Below are positions 1 through 10,378 of a DNA stretch of 35,899 bases, one piece after another; position 1 is the stretch's first letter; every line of letters starts with the position of its first letter. Origin of the DNA: Myxococcales bacterium (lineage in GTDB: Bacteria; Myxococcota; Myxococcia; Myxococcales; Anaeromyxobacteraceae). The DNA is taken from the NCBI GenBank assembly GCA_021782135.1, contig JAJXVM010000002.1:1-35899 (forward strand), in the 5' to 3' direction. The notes below the pieces were generated by a model, which saw only the letters and a program-made list of their open reading frames with translations, did no database searches and was not told where the DNA came from. The position numbers and the translations under genes were made by a program.

Positions 1-2158
1 CGGAGAGCAGGGCCAGCTTCGCCGAGGCGGCGCGCGCCAGCGAGGCCAGCTCCCGGCCGGAGAGCTGCGCGTCGACCGGCACCGCCACCGCGCCGGCGCG
101 CACGATCCCGAACCAGGCCGCGGCCCACTCCGGCCGGTTCTCGCAGGCGAGCAGCACCCGGTCGCCGCGCCCCACGCCGTTCGCGGCGAGGAAGCGGGCG
201 GTCCGCTCGGCGAAGGCGCGCAGCTCGGCGAAGGTGAAGCGCTCCTTCTCGGCGCCCGTCATGCGGAGCGCGATGCGGCGGGGCCAGGCCTCGGAGGCGG
301 CCTCGAGCAGCTCGACCAGGTCGCGGTGCTGCTTCACCGGGTGGACCGGCTTGCGCGACTCCTCCTCGAGGCCGGGGAAGACCCACTCCTCGAGCCCCTT
401 CATGTGCACGTCGAGCCAGTAGCCGCGCCAGTCGAGCCGCTCCGGATCCCAGGGGACGCGGGCGCGGTCGGCCTCGCCGAGCCGCTGGTGGACGGCCCGG
501 ATGGCGGCGCAGCGGAAGACGTACTTGTTCTCCCAGACGAACGGGAGGTACAGGTCCCAGAGCGCCTCGACGCGGGCCAGCTTCGACTCCAGCTCGTCGA
601 GCCCGCCGGCGACGCGCCCGGCCAGGGCGGAGAGCCGCGGCGCGCCCCAGCGCGGCGCCTCCTCTCGCACCAGCTCGCTCGCCTTCCTCGCCAGGCGCCG
701 CAGCGCGGGCGCGCTGAAGGCCTCGTAGTGGCGGCGGCTCGCCGGGTAGGGCTCGAAGCGGGAGAGCAGCTCGTTCCAGGCGCGGCTCCCCTCGGCGCGC
801 TCCCTGTAGAAGCGGCGCCGGTAGAGGCCGGTCAGGTCCACGCAGCGGTGCATCCAGAGCGGGTTCACGTCGCCGGTGGCGAGGTGGAAGACGCGGGGGG
901 GAGGCGGGAGGGCGGGAGCCGTCGCCGCGCCCGCGAGCAGGTCGGCGGAGACGGCGATGATCCCGGCCGCCACCAGGTCCACCGGCACGACGTCGAGGAT
1001 GAGCTTCTCCGCCGCCGGGAAGGTGCGGTGCCCCTCGAGGCCGAGGAAGGCGAGCGGCGCGCTGGTCGTGAAGCCCTCGTTCCAGCCCGGGAACGGGTAG
1101 CGCAGCGCGCTCTCCACGATCGACGGCCGCACGATGGCGGCGCGCACGCCCGCGGCCGCGATCCGCTGCTCGCCGAGCGACTTGGTGAAGGTGTAGGTGT
1201 TGGGCCAGCCCCAGCGGCGCGCGCGCTCCATGCCGAGGTCCACGAGCCGCTTCGAGATCCAGAGCCGCTTCTCGCGGCCCAGCGCGAGCCGGAGCGCCTT
1301 CTCGTCGCCGGCGTCGCGCCCCTCCTCGCGCAGCCGCTCCAGGGCCGCCTCGCGGAAGGTCGAGAGCCGCACGCGGTCCTCGGCCTCCTCCCGGACCAGC
1401 GCGATGCGCCGCTCGCAGTCGCGGAGCTCCGCCTCGAGCTCGAAGTCCCGCGCGTCGAGCGCCGGCTCCTTGGGGCGCGCCGCCACCCCCGCCTTGCGCG
1501 GGAAGAAGCCGGCGATGGGCTCGTCCTCGAAGATCACCCCGTCGCGGTTCCCGGCCACGTAGCAGGTGGAGACGTGCAGGAGCGCCGCCCCGGTGCCGCG
1601 GCAGAGCTCGGCGGCGTGCCCGGCTCCGTGGGCGTTCACCTTGAGCGCGAGGTCGAGCGACGGGTTGAAGTCCACCAGGCCGGCGCAGTGCACGACGAGG
1701 TCGAGCCCCTCGAGCCGGGCCCGATCGGTCGCGGAGAGGCCGAACCCGGGCGCGGTGACGTCGCCCGCGAGGGGCAGGCACTTCTCCCGCAGGAACCGGT
1801 CGAAGCCGGCGCCGTGCGCCTCGCGGACCGGATCGAACGGGCGGCTCCCGGCCACCTTCTCGAAGAAGCGCGTCTCGGCGCTGCCGCCGGTCCCGGGCCG
1901 GACGAGCACGAACACCCGCCCCACCTGCGGGTACCGGTGGAGCAGCATCGACAGCGTCACCTTGCCGACGAAGCCGGTGGCGCCGGTGAGCAGCAGCGAC
2001 CGGCCGCGCAGGGCGGCGGTGACGTCGAGGGGAGGGTGCAGACCGCCGGCTCCACTCACTTGCCTGCCGTGCCCTGGGAGACTCCCTCCCCGTTCGGACG
2101 GGGAGGGCTGGGGAGGGGCGGCCTCGCCGGGCCCATTCTTCTCTCTGATCCCGCTCAT
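1..2158 (-). CDS. Fused NAD(P)-binding acyl-CoA (thioester) reductase + AMP-binding acyl-CoA synthetase, truncated by left window edge
   Basis: Absent from ORF track because it runs off the edge. Minus-strand translation from ATG 2158 gives [25 protein letters not shown]...[31 protein letters not shown] (Rossmann TGATGFVG) and near the edge [89 protein letters not shown] (AMP-binding N-terminal type). ATGA overlap with the upstream gene. Alternative GTG start at 2059. Confidence 0.85.
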   Translation of the reverse strand, partial: MSGIREKNGPGEAAPPQPSPSERGGSLPGHGRQVSGAGGLHPPLDVTAALRGRSLLLTGATGFVGKVTLSMLLHRYPQVGRVFVLVRPGTGGSAETRFFEKVAGSRPFDPVREAHGAGFDRFLREKCLPLAGDVTAPGFGLSATDRARLEGLDLVVHCAGLVDFNPSLDLALKVNAHGAGHAAELCRGTGAALLHVSTCYVAGNRDGVIFEDEPIAGFFPRKAGVAARPKEPALDARDFELEAELRDCERRIALVREEAEDRVRLSTFREAALERLREEGRDAGDEKALRLALGREKRLWISKRLVDLGMERARRWGWPNTYTFTKSLGEQRIAAAGVRAAIVRPSIVESALRYPFPGWNEGFTTSAPLAFLGLEGHRTFPAAEKLILDVVPVDLVAAGIIAVSADLLAGAATAPALPPPPRVFHLATGDVNPLWMHRCVDLTGLYRRRFYRERAEGSRAWNELLSRFEPYPASRRHYEAFSAPALRRLARKASELVREEAPRWGAPRLSALAGRVAGGLDELESKLARVEALWDLYLPFVWENKYVFRCAAIRAVHQRLGEADRARVPWDPERLDWRGYWLDVHMKGLEEWVFPGLEEESRKPVHPVKQHRDLVELLEAASEAWPRRIALRMTGAEKERFTFAELRAFAERTARFLAANGVGRGDRVLLACENRPEWAAAWFGIVRAGAVAVPVDAQLSGRELASLARAASAKLALLS

Positions 2159-3768
2159 CCCAGGTTCTGCGTCATGACGATGGGCGGGTGGTGGAGCATC
2201 GCGATCTCCGCGCCGCGGCCGTGGATGGAGCGGGCCATGTCGATGGCCTCGGAGAGCGTCGCGGCGCTCTCCCAGCCCATGAGCCGCGGCACGTGCTCGT
2301 TGTCGGCGCCGACGGCGATGATCCGGCCGAGGTGCTGGCGCCCGTTCTCGCCCCAGTACCACATGAAGAACGGGTGGGCGCCGTGGTAGGCGTGCCCGGT
2401 CCGGTACATGTGGACGTAGCTCGGGTTGCGGGCGAACTCCTCCTCGTACTTCGCCTGCAGCACGTCCGAGTCGCGAGTCTCGGGCAGGAGCCGGTGGAAG
2501 AACTCGATGTACGACGGGTGGTGCTCGGGGTCGAACTCGTCGGAGCAGGGGTGGGTGACGATGAGCGTCCCGCCCGGCTTCACCAGCGGCTTGCCGCGGT
2601 AGAAGTTGAAGAAGTACCCGCAGGCCATCACCTGCACGAGCAGCGGGTTCAGGATCGAGTTCACGCTGTAGGGCGAGACGAACGGGATCCCCATCACCGC
2701 CACGTCGGCCTGGAAGTCCACGTCCACCATGTACTGCGCGAAGCTCTTCTCGAGGATCTTCGCGTGGGTGGGCTCGGTCCGGCCGGCGTGGACGGCGATG
2801 ACGTCGTAGGCGGCCGGGACCGCCTGGAAGAGCTTGCGCTTCGCCGCCCGCGGGAGGTTCTTGAGCGTCGCCCGCAGCCCGGCGAGCTTGAGCCGGTCGA
2901 GGTCGGTGAAGTCCTCCTCGCGCTTCTGGAGGAACTCCATCGGCCCGTCGAACATCCGGTTGTTGATGGTGGTCTCGATGTGGAAGACGTCGAGGTGCTC
3001 GTCGATGACCCGCCCGATCCGGTCCACGCTCCGGTGCATCTCGGAGCGGGCCGGGTCCATGTACGAGTGGCACTTCTTGATGGTGCCGGGGGCGTGGTGC
3101 GCCTTCACCCCCTCGTAGCTGGTGAGCCCGGTGCCGACCGACTTGTGGCCGCCGTCCATGGGGACGAGGTTCAGGTTCACGTAGATGAGCAGGTCCGACT
3201 CGGCGGCGCGCCGGTTGAGGATCACCTTCTCGCCATGGCGCGTGGTGCCGAGGGTGACGAGCCCGTCCGGATCCTCGGCGTCGTGGTTGTAGTAGCGGTC
3301 CGGGTAGAACTCCTCGAAGATCCGGTCGCCCACCATGCGCCGCATCTCGGCCTCGGTCATGCGCCGGTGCAGGCAGACGGCGATGACGAGGTGGACGTCG
3401 TCCACGCCCGAGTCGGCGAGCAGCGGCAGGATCACCTCCAGCACCTGCTGGCGCACGTCGGGGGTGCGCATGGGCGGCAGCGGCAGCGAGATGTCGTCGA
3501 GCGCCACCGTGACCTTCATCCCCGGCCGGAGCCTGGCGTGGAGCGGATCGCTCTCCTCGGGGTGGTTGATGGCCCAGCGGATGGCCGCCTTGACGTTGGT
3601 GAGCCCCTCGATGGGCGGCCGCGGGTAGATCACCTTGGTGCCGACCGGCAGGTCCTCCAGCAGGAGGTCCTCGCCGGAGAAGAGCAGGCGGGGCGCGGAG
3701 CCGCTGTCGATGGTGACGATCGACTCGGTGGCCTCGTAGAGCCGGGCGAGCTTGCTCGGGTTGCGCAT
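2155..3768 (-). CDS. LarA-like / DUF2088-family protein (nickel-dependent racemase superfamily, divergent)
   Basis: Starts [18 protein letters not shown] (ATG 3768). LarA-like segments: [94 protein letters not shown]. Confidence 0.75.
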   Translation of the reverse strand: MRNPSKLARLYEATESIVTIDSGSAPRLLFSGEDLLLEDLPVGTKVIYPRPPIEGLTNVKAAIRWAINHPEESDPLHARLRPGMKVTVALDDISLPLPPMRTPDVRQQVLEVILPLLADSGVDDVHLVIAVCLHRRMTEAEMRRMVGDRIFEEFYPDRYYNHDAEDPDGLVTLGTTRHGEKVILNRRAAESDLLIYVNLNLVPMDGGHKSVGTGLTSYEGVKAHHAPGTIKKCHSYMDPARSEMHRSVDRIGRVIDEHLDVFHIETTINNRMFDGPMEFLQKREEDFTDLDRLKLAGLRATLKNLPRAAKRKLFQAVPAAYDVIAVHAGRTEPTHAKILEKSFAQYMVDVDFQADVAVMGIPFVSPYSVNSILNPLLVQVMACGYFFNFYRGKPLVKPGGTLIVTHPCSDEFDPEHHPSYIEFFHRLLPETRDSDVLQAKYEEEFARNPSYVHMYRTGHAYHGAHPFFMWYWGENGRQHLGRIIAVGADNEHVPRLMGWESAATLSEAIDMARSIHGRGAEIAMLHHPPIVMTQNLG

Positions 3769-3773
3769 GGGGG

Positions 3774-4451
3774 TCAGGCCCTGGTGGTCTCGAGGATGGG
3801 CCACTCGTAGGCGCGGGCCACGTTGCGCAGGCGGAGGTCGGGGTTCACCGCCGCCGGGTGGCCGACCACCGCCAGCATGGGGTAGTCGGAGAAGCTGTCG
3901 GAGTAGGCGTGGCTCCGGTCGAGGGCGATCCCCTCCCGGACGCAGTAGTCGCGGATCACCACCGCCTTGTGGGCGCCCTCGACGATGGGCGGTACCACCT
4001 TCCCGGTGGCGACGCCCTGGACGAAGTGCATCCGGTTGGCGATGAGGTCGTCGGCCCCGAGGTGCCGTGCCAGCTCCTCGACGGTGAAGTCGAGGGCGCC
4101 GGTCACGAAGACGATCCGGCACCCGGCGCGCCGGGCCTCGTCGAGCAGGTGCCGGGTCCCGGCGTGGATGGCGGGCCGGAGCACCTCGCGGAAGAGCTCG
4201 CGGGAGAGCTCGCGGAGCCGGTCCTCCGTCTGCCCCTCGTAGAACCGGTAGAAGACCTCGTTGAAGACCTTCCGGTTGGCCTTGTCGAGGACCCAGAGCG
4301 CGGGGAGGGAGAGGGCGGTCCGGGCGGTGCGCAGGGCCGTCCCGAAGATGGTGCCCTGGTTCATGGCGTAGAAGGCGAAGGCGTGGACGATGTTGGTCGA
4401 GACCAGCGTCCCGTCCACGTCGAAGAACGCCGCCTTGGGTGAATCCGCCAT
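3774..4451 (-). CDS. HAD-IB family hydrolase (phosphoserine phosphatase-like)
   Basis: [12 protein letters not shown] motif I, FVTGALDF motif [14 protein letters not shown] motif IV; 5-nt gap to the LarA-like gene indicates an operon. Confidence 0.9.
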   Translation of the reverse strand: MADSPKAAFFDVDGTLVSTNIVHAFAFYAMNQGTIFGTALRTARTALSLPALWVLDKANRKVFNEVFYRFYEGQTEDRLRELSRELFREVLRPAIHAGTRHLLDEARRAGCRIVFVTGALDFTVEELARHLGADDLIANRMHFVQGVATGKVVPPIVEGAHKAVVIRDYCVREGIALDRSHAYSDSFSDYPMLAVVGHPAAVNPDLRLRNVARAYEWPILETTRA

Positions 4452-4460
4452 GTTCCCGCT

Positions 4461-4489
4461 GTGTTACCGAGCAGGCGGGCCCTTGTAAA
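4461..4489 (-). promoter_or_regulatory. Putative sigma70-type promoter for the HAD/LarA-like/reductase operon
   Basis: Minus strand TTTACA (4489-4484), 17-nt spacer, TAACAC (4466-4461); start codon only 9 nt beyond the -10. Confidence 0.55.
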
Positions 4490-4524
4490 GGCGTAAGGTA
4501 GGGATGCGCGGACGCTGGGTGCGC

Positions 4525-7047
4525 TCAGGGGGGCGATCCGCGGGCGACGGACCCCTCGGCGACGGCGTCGGGAACGCACCATCGGATCAGCGCGACCTTG
4601 ACGGCGTCGTTGACGACGAGACACGAGACCATCGCATAGCCGCAGATCGAGAGCGTCTGCCACCAGGGCAATGGCAGGAGTCCCGGGAGGCCCACGAAGG
4701 TCAGGACGGTGCCCGCGAGCGCGCCCGCCAGGAGGGCCAGCATGAAGGACTTGCCGGGAATCGTGCTCCAGAACCAGCGCCGTTCTCTCACGGAGACGAT
4801 GGAGAAGACACAGAAGTAGAGCAGCGTCAGGAAGCTGAAGGAGCAGAGGGCATTGCTGTCCCTGGCGAGACCGAGACGCGACCAGCCGATCGACAGGGAG
4901 AAGAGCGTCTCCGCGACCATCGCCACGCCCAGCACCACCGACACCGTGATGTAGCCCCCGATGTTCCAGGTCTCCGGTTTCCTGGACGGCCGAACGTGGT
5001 CGGTCGCCAGGGCGATGGTCGCGAAGTCCATCACGAAGACGAGCAGCAGCATCGCGAAGGCGGACACGACGAACTTGCCGGTCACCACGAAGGCGATGGC
5101 CACGTAAGCAGCCTTCAGGATGGTCCGGCTGATCTTGTTGATGATCCACGTCAGGACGCGCTGGTAGACGGTCCGTCCCTGCTCGACCAGGGCCACGATG
5201 TTCGTCAGCCCTGGTTCGGTCAGGACGACGCTCGCTGCCCCCTTGGCGACGTCGGTCGCGGTGCTGACGGCGATGCCCACCTCGGCCTCGCGCAACGCCG
5301 GCGCATCGTTGACGCCATCTCCGGTCATGCCGGTGACGTGCCCGGCGGCCTGCAGGTGCTGCACCACGATGTACTTGTCCTCCGGGTAGACCTCGGCGAA
5401 CCCGTCGGCGCCCGCCAGCAGGTCCACGGCCTCGTTGCCAGCCCGAGCGCCCGCGGCCTTCAGGTCCGCCACGCGCCGGATGTTGGGCAGGCCGACTCCG
5501 CGCGCGGTTTCACTCGCCACCGCCAGCGCGTCGCCGGTGAGCATCTTCACCGGGATGCCGAGGTCGTGGAGCGTGGCGACGAGCTGCCTCGCGTCCGGTC
5601 GCGGCGGGTCGTACATCGTCACCAGCCCCATCAGGGAGGGGGCGCCCGTCTCGGGACCGCGCGCCACCGCCAGGGTCCGATAGCCCTTCCTGGCGGACTC
5701 GCCGACGCGCACCTCCAGCGCCTCGATCGCCGGGGGCTGGAGTCCGCAGGCCTGCGCGACGGCTCGGACGGCCCCCTTCATGACGCGCAGGCGCACCCCG
5801 TCCTGAACGACCACGGCCTCGGTCCGCCGGTTGGTGGCGTCGAAGGGCGAGAAGGACACCGGCGTGACCGCGGGCGCGCCTTCGAAGACGTGCCGTTCCT
5901 TCGCCGCGGCGAGGACTGCCAGGTCGATCGGATCCTGGTCGGCTTCCTGCGACGCCAGCGCGCCGGCGAACAGCACGTCGGCTTCCGTCGCGTGCTCCAG
6001 CGGGATCACGCTCGTGACGGCGAGCTGGTTCATCGTGATCGTGCCCGTCTTGTCCACGCAGAGCACGTTCATCGTCGCGGCATCCTCGGCGGCGTTCAGG
6101 CGCGTGACCAGCACGCCACGCCTCGCCAGCTCCTTGGACCCGATGGCCATGCTGACCGTGAACATGACCGGGAGCGCGACGGGGACCGCGCTCATCAACA
6201 GGACCAGCATCAGCGGAGCCATCTCGAGGAGGGGCGCGCCGCGGAGCAGCGACAGGACGACCACCACGCCCAGGAGCGCGCAGACGATGACGAAGAGCCA
6301 GCGGACGACCTTGGCGACCACCGCTTCGATGTGGAGCTTCGGCTGCGCGTGCTGCACCAGCTCGGTGGTGCGGCCAAAGTAGGTGTTCCGCCCGGTCGAG
6401 ATGACCACGCCGTTGCCCTCGCCCCGGCGGACGACGGAGCCCGACGAGAGCACGTCGCCGGGCGCCTTGTCGGCGTCCTTCGACTCGCCGGTGAGCGCCG
6501 ACTGGTCCACGGTCAGCGCTCCCGTGAGGAGCCTGACGTCCGCCGGGATGATGTCGCCCGGGCGCACGCGGACGATGTCGCCCGGGACGAGCTCCCGGGC
6601 GGGGACGACCTGCCAGCTCGCCTCGCGCCGGACGCGTGCGCTGACCTGCAACCGTCGCCGCAGCGTCTCGACGACGCCGGCGGCCCGGTGCTCCTGCAGG
6701 AACCCCACCACGGCGTTGACGACCAGCAGCGCGCCCACCACGGCGAGGTCCGAGTACTTCCGGAGGACGGCCGACAGGACCATGATCAGCTCGAGCATCC
6801 ACGCCGAGATCCCCCAGAACTTGCGGAGGAACGCGACGACCGGGTGCCCTGTCTCTTCGACCACCTCGTTGTAGCCGTGCTCCTTCCGCCGGACGGCCAC
6901 CTCCGCCTGCGTGAGGCCGGTCTCGGGGTCCACGTGGAGCGCCGCGAGCGGGTCGGAGACCTGCGCGGAGGCGACGTCGGGGGGCGTGCCGCCGGCCGGC
7001 TTCGAGGGCGCCGGGCCGGCGTCGCGTTTGTCCAGGGTCCTTCGCAT
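4525..7047 (-). CDS. P-type ATPase, P3A plasma-membrane proton-efflux type
   Basis: CVDKTGTITMNQL, ALTGES, MLTGDALAVA, MTGDGVNDAPALREAEVGIA. ATG 7047 (MRRTLDKRD) preceded by GAGGAGG SD at good spacing; track start at 7074 less likely. Confidence 0.92.
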   Translation of the reverse strand: MRRTLDKRDAGPAPSKPAGGTPPDVASAQVSDPLAALHVDPETGLTQAEVAVRRKEHGYNEVVEETGHPVVAFLRKFWGISAWMLELIMVLSAVLRKYSDLAVVGALLVVNAVVGFLQEHRAAGVVETLRRRLQVSARVRREASWQVVPARELVPGDIVRVRPGDIIPADVRLLTGALTVDQSALTGESKDADKAPGDVLSSGSVVRRGEGNGVVISTGRNTYFGRTTELVQHAQPKLHIEAVVAKVVRWLFVIVCALLGVVVVLSLLRGAPLLEMAPLMLVLLMSAVPVALPVMFTVSMAIGSKELARRGVLVTRLNAAEDAATMNVLCVDKTGTITMNQLAVTSVIPLEHATEADVLFAGALASQEADQDPIDLAVLAAAKERHVFEGAPAVTPVSFSPFDATNRRTEAVVVQDGVRLRVMKGAVRAVAQACGLQPPAIEALEVRVGESARKGYRTLAVARGPETGAPSLMGLVTMYDPPRPDARQLVATLHDLGIPVKMLTGDALAVASETARGVGLPNIRRVADLKAAGARAGNEAVDLLAGADGFAEVYPEDKYIVVQHLQAAGHVTGMTGDGVNDAPALREAEVGIAVSTATDVAKGAASVVLTEPGLTNIVALVEQGRTVYQRVLTWIINKISRTILKAAYVAIAFVVTGKFVVSAFAMLLLVFVMDFATIALATDHVRPSRKPETWNIGGYITVSVVLGVAMVAETLFSLSIGWSRLGLARDSNALCSFSFLTLLYFCVFSIVSVRERRWFWSTIPGKSFMLALLAGALAGTVLTFVGLPGLLPLPWWQTLSICGYAMVSCLVVNDAVKVALIRWCVPDAVAEGSVARGSPP

Positions 7048-7265
7048 CGTGAACCTCCTCGCCCGCCCGCTCACGCCGGCTGGCCCGCACGGGTCGCCGC
7101 CCCGCCTCGAATCCCGGAGTTCCGGCGGGTCGTCGCCGTGCTTCTCGATGTACCGCCCCGGTCGGCGAGTTCTCCCCGGGCAGGTGCTCGGGGTCGAATG
7201 GGCCGGCTCGGTGGAGCTCGTCGACGATCCCCGGGGTGACGCGACACGCGCGACGCTCGCCTTGC

Positions 7266-9626
7266 CTACTCCGACCCGGGTGAGCGGCGCCGCGGCGCGC
7301 GACCGGGGGGCTGCTCCGCGGGCGCTCGCGGCGGCGACGGTGGGATTTCGCGCTCGACCGGCTCGGAGCCGGAGATGGTCAAGGGCTCTCCGTGGTGCAG
7401 CAGGTGAAGCTCTCCAGCGCCCTGCGTCAGTCGATAGGTCGCCGTCCGCTCGGTCACGCTCACCCGAAGACAGAGCCCGCGGCGCAGGATGGAGAACGAA
7501 AGAGAGACGATTCCTTCGGGCAGTCTAGGAGCGAACGACAGGGTGCCGCCATCGTCGCGCATGCCGCCGAAGCCGTTCACCAGCGCGATCCAGGTGCCCG
7601 CGAGCGACGCGATGTGCAGCCCGTCGCGCGCGTTGTGCTCGAGGTCCTTCAGGTCCATGAGCGCGGCCTCGGCGGTGTAGTCGAGCGCGAGGCGGAGGTG
7701 ACCCACCTCGGCCGCCAGGACCGCCTGCGTGCACGCCGAGAGCGAGGAGTCGCGCACGGTGATGCGCTCGTAGTATTCGAAGTTGCGCGCCTTCTGCTCG
7801 GCCGTGAAGGCGTCGGGGCACAGCTGCATGGCGAGGACCAGATCCGGCTGCTTGATCACCTGCTTCCGGTAAAGGTCGAAGTACGGGAAGTGCAGCAGGA
7901 GCGGATATTGATCCGCTCGCGTCGCGGCGAAGTCCCAGAGCTCGTGATCCGTGAAGCCCTCGGCCTGCTGATGGACGCCGAGGCGCCGATCGAAGGGGAT
8001 GAACATCCGGTCCGCCGCCGCGCGCCAGCCGGCCATCTCCTCCGGCGTCACCGCGAGCTCACGTGCTCGATCCGGGTGGCGCTCGCAGGCGCTGGCGGCG
8101 GCCACGAGGTTTCGCCGAGCCATCAGGTTCGTATATGCGTTGTTGTCCGCGATCGCGCTGTACTCGTCGGGGCCAGTCACGCCGTCGATGCGAAAGCGGC
8201 CCTGCGGATCGTGGTGCCCCAGGGAGCGCCACAGCCGCGCGGTCTGCACCAGGATGTCGACTCCCACCTTGCGTTCGAAGCCCTCGTCCCCGGTCGCGTC
8301 CACGAAGCGGGTCACCGCGTTGGCGACGTCGGCGTTGACGTGAAACGCGGCCGTTCCGGCGGGCCAGTAGCCCGAGCACTCCTCGCCGTGGATGGTGCGC
8401 CACGGGAAGGCGGCGCCCTCGAGTCCGAGCTCGCGCGCACGGTTCATGGCGGCGGGGAGCGTCGAGTGGCGCCAGGACAAGGCGTCGGCGGCGGCCGCCG
8501 GCACCGTGTAGGTCAGCACGGGCAGGATGAAGGTCTCGGTGTCCCAGAAGGTGTGACCATCGTAGCCGGTGCCGGTGAGTCCCTTGGCGGAGATGGCACG
8601 GCGCTCGGCGCGCGCGCCCGCCTGGAGGACATGGAAGAGCGCGAAGCGGACCGCCTGCTGGAGCTCGGGATCGCCGCCGAGCTCGACGTCCGCGCGTGAC
8701 CAGAAATCGTCGAGGTAGCGACGTTGCTCCGCCAGCAACCCCTCCCACCCCGCCACGCGGGCGGCCTCCAGCGCCGCCGCGACCTGATCCCGCAGGGCTG
8801 GCACGCTGCGCTCGCTGGACCACCCGTACGCCACCAGCTTGAGCAGGCGCAGCCGCTGGCCAGGCTCGAGGTGGTCGGTGACCACGAAGCGAGCGAGGTC
8901 GGGCGTCGCCTCGGTGGACGTTCGCATCCGCGGCGTGCCGCTGGCGACGTGCTCCATCGCCGCCGCGACGAACAGGCCGCTGGCCTTCGTCCTGTGGACG
9001 AGGACCGCCTTGGCGTCGCGGGCGAAGTACTCCTCGCTCTCCAGCGCCGGCTCGACCGCGCTGGCCACGCGCGGGTCGCCGGTGCGGGACGGCAGGTGCT
9101 CGTTGGCGACCAGCTCCGATTGCACCACGACGTCGGCAGGCCCGTCGAGCGGCTCGACCTCGTAGACGATGCCGGCGATCGCGCGGTGCGTGAAGGAGAC
9201 CAGCCGCACCGACGTCACGCGCACCGTGCGCCGGGCGGGGGACCTCCATTCTGCCTTCCGGGTCAGCGTGCCGGCCCGCAGGTCGAGCACGCGCTCGTGG
9301 GCAAGGAGCTCGCCGTAGCGGACGTCGAACGCCTCGTCGTCGACGAGCAGGCGCATCGGCTTGCCGTTGGTCACGTTGAGGAGCGTCTGGCTCGACTCGG
9401 GCGATCCGTACTCCGCCTCGGCGTAGGGCACGGGACGCAGCTCGTAGAGGCCGTTGAGGTACGACCCCGGCAGGCCGTGCGGCTCCCCCTCGTCGAGGTT
9501 GCCCCGCAGCCCGATGTGTCCGTTCGACAAGGCGAAGAGCGACTCGCTCTGGGCCAGGACCTCGAGGTCGAGCTCGGTCTCGTGAAGCGCCCACGGGTCG
9601 GTGCGGAAAGAGGGGTGCTGGATCAT
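7266..9626 (-). CDS. Glycoside hydrolase family 65 protein (trehalose/maltose/kojibiose phosphorylase-like)
   Basis: ESLFALSNGHIGLRGNLDEG..GSYLNGLYE N-terminus and GHTFWDTETFILPVLTYT, GVTGPDEYSAIADNNAYTN motifs typical of GH65; ATGA overlap with the upstream pgmB-like gene. Confidence 0.9.
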   Translation of the reverse strand: MIQHPSFRTDPWALHETELDLEVLAQSESLFALSNGHIGLRGNLDEGEPHGLPGSYLNGLYELRPVPYAEAEYGSPESSQTLLNVTNGKPMRLLVDDEAFDVRYGELLAHERVLDLRAGTLTRKAEWRSPARRTVRVTSVRLVSFTHRAIAGIVYEVEPLDGPADVVVQSELVANEHLPSRTGDPRVASAVEPALESEEYFARDAKAVLVHRTKASGLFVAAAMEHVASGTPRMRTSTEATPDLARFVVTDHLEPGQRLRLLKLVAYGWSSERSVPALRDQVAAALEAARVAGWEGLLAEQRRYLDDFWSRADVELGGDPELQQAVRFALFHVLQAGARAERRAISAKGLTGTGYDGHTFWDTETFILPVLTYTVPAAAADALSWRHSTLPAAMNRARELGLEGAAFPWRTIHGEECSGYWPAGTAAFHVNADVANAVTRFVDATGDEGFERKVGVDILVQTARLWRSLGHHDPQGRFRIDGVTGPDEYSAIADNNAYTNLMARRNLVAAASACERHPDRARELAVTPEEMAGWRAAADRMFIPFDRRLGVHQQAEGFTDHELWDFAATRADQYPLLLHFPYFDLYRKQVIKQPDLVLAMQLCPDAFTAEQKARNFEYYERITVRDSSLSACTQAVLAAEVGHLRLALDYTAEAALMDLKDLEHNARDGLHIASLAGTWIALVNGFGGMRDDGGTLSFAPRLPEGIVSLSFSILRRGLCLRVSVTERTATYRLTQGAGELHLLHHGEPLTISGSEPVEREIPPSPPRAPAEQPPGRAPRRRSPGSE

Positions 9627-10378
9627 GGTGCACCCAGGAGTGCCGAGAGGTCCGTCACCACCAGGTCGGCGCCGTGGAGCTTCAGCAGGTCGGCCTGGCC
9701 CGCGCGGTCGACTCCGACGACGAGCCCGAAGCGGCCCGCGCGCCCCGCCTCGACGCCGGCCAGCGCGTCCTCGAAGACGGCCGCCTCGCCGGCTGCGGTG
9801 GCGACGGCGCGGGCCGCCGCGAGATACGTGTCCGGGGCCGGCTTGCCCTGGAGGTGCTCCCCGGCCGCGACGTTGCCGTCGATGCGCGCCTCGAAGAGGT
9901 GGGTGATCCCGGCCGCCGCGAGCACCTCGGAGCAGTTGCGGCTCGAGGACACCACCGCGGTGCGCAGGCCCGCCTGCCGGACGGCCTGCAGGTAACGCAC
10001 CGAGCCGGGGTACACCTCGACCCCATGCTCGCGGATCAGCGGGAGCAGGAGCGCGTTCTTGCGGCTGCCGAGGCCGTGGATGGTCTCCGCCGTCGCGGGA
10101 TCGTCCTCGCTGCCCTCCGGGAGCTGGATGCCCCGGGACGCGAGGAACGAGCGGGTGCCTTCGGCGCGCGGCTTCCCGTCGACGTAGAGGTCGTAGTCGC
10201 GAACGACGTCGAACGCGACGAAGGGCTCCCCTGTCGAGGCGCTGCGCGCGCGCAGGTACGCGTCGAACATCCGCTGCCAGGCCTTCGCGTGGAGCTTGGC
10301 GGTCTTGGTCAGGACGCCGTCGAGATCGAACAGGCAGGCGCGCACGCCTCGCGGCAGCCCGAGCCTCGCCTCAGACAC
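9623..10378 (-). CDS. pgmB: Beta-phosphoglucomutase family HAD hydrolase
   Basis: CLFDLDGVLTKTAKLHAKAWQ, VSSSRNC, GKPAPDTYLAAA, FEDALAGVEAGRAG; GTG start; adjacent to GH65. Confidence 0.88.
   Translation of the reverse strand: MSEARLGLPRGVRACLFDLDGVLTKTAKLHAKAWQRMFDAYLRARSASTGEPFVAFDVVRDYDLYVDGKPRAEGTRSFLASRGIQLPEGSEDDPATAETIHGLGSRKNALLLPLIREHGVEVYPGSVRYLQAVRQAGLRTAVVSSSRNCSEVLAAAGITHLFEARIDGNVAAGEHLQGKPAPDTYLAAARAVATAAGEAAVFEDALAGVEAGRAGRFGLVVGVDRAGQADLLKLHGADLVVTDLSALLGAP

Noticed and set aside
326-2389. 687-aa plus-strand ORF at the left end
   Set aside because: Antisense to the reductase/AMP-ligase gene that runs off the edge; no domain signature.
4504-7239. 911-aa plus-strand ORF opposite the P-type ATPase
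   Set aside because: Antisense shadow; ATPase motifs on the minus strand are unambiguous.
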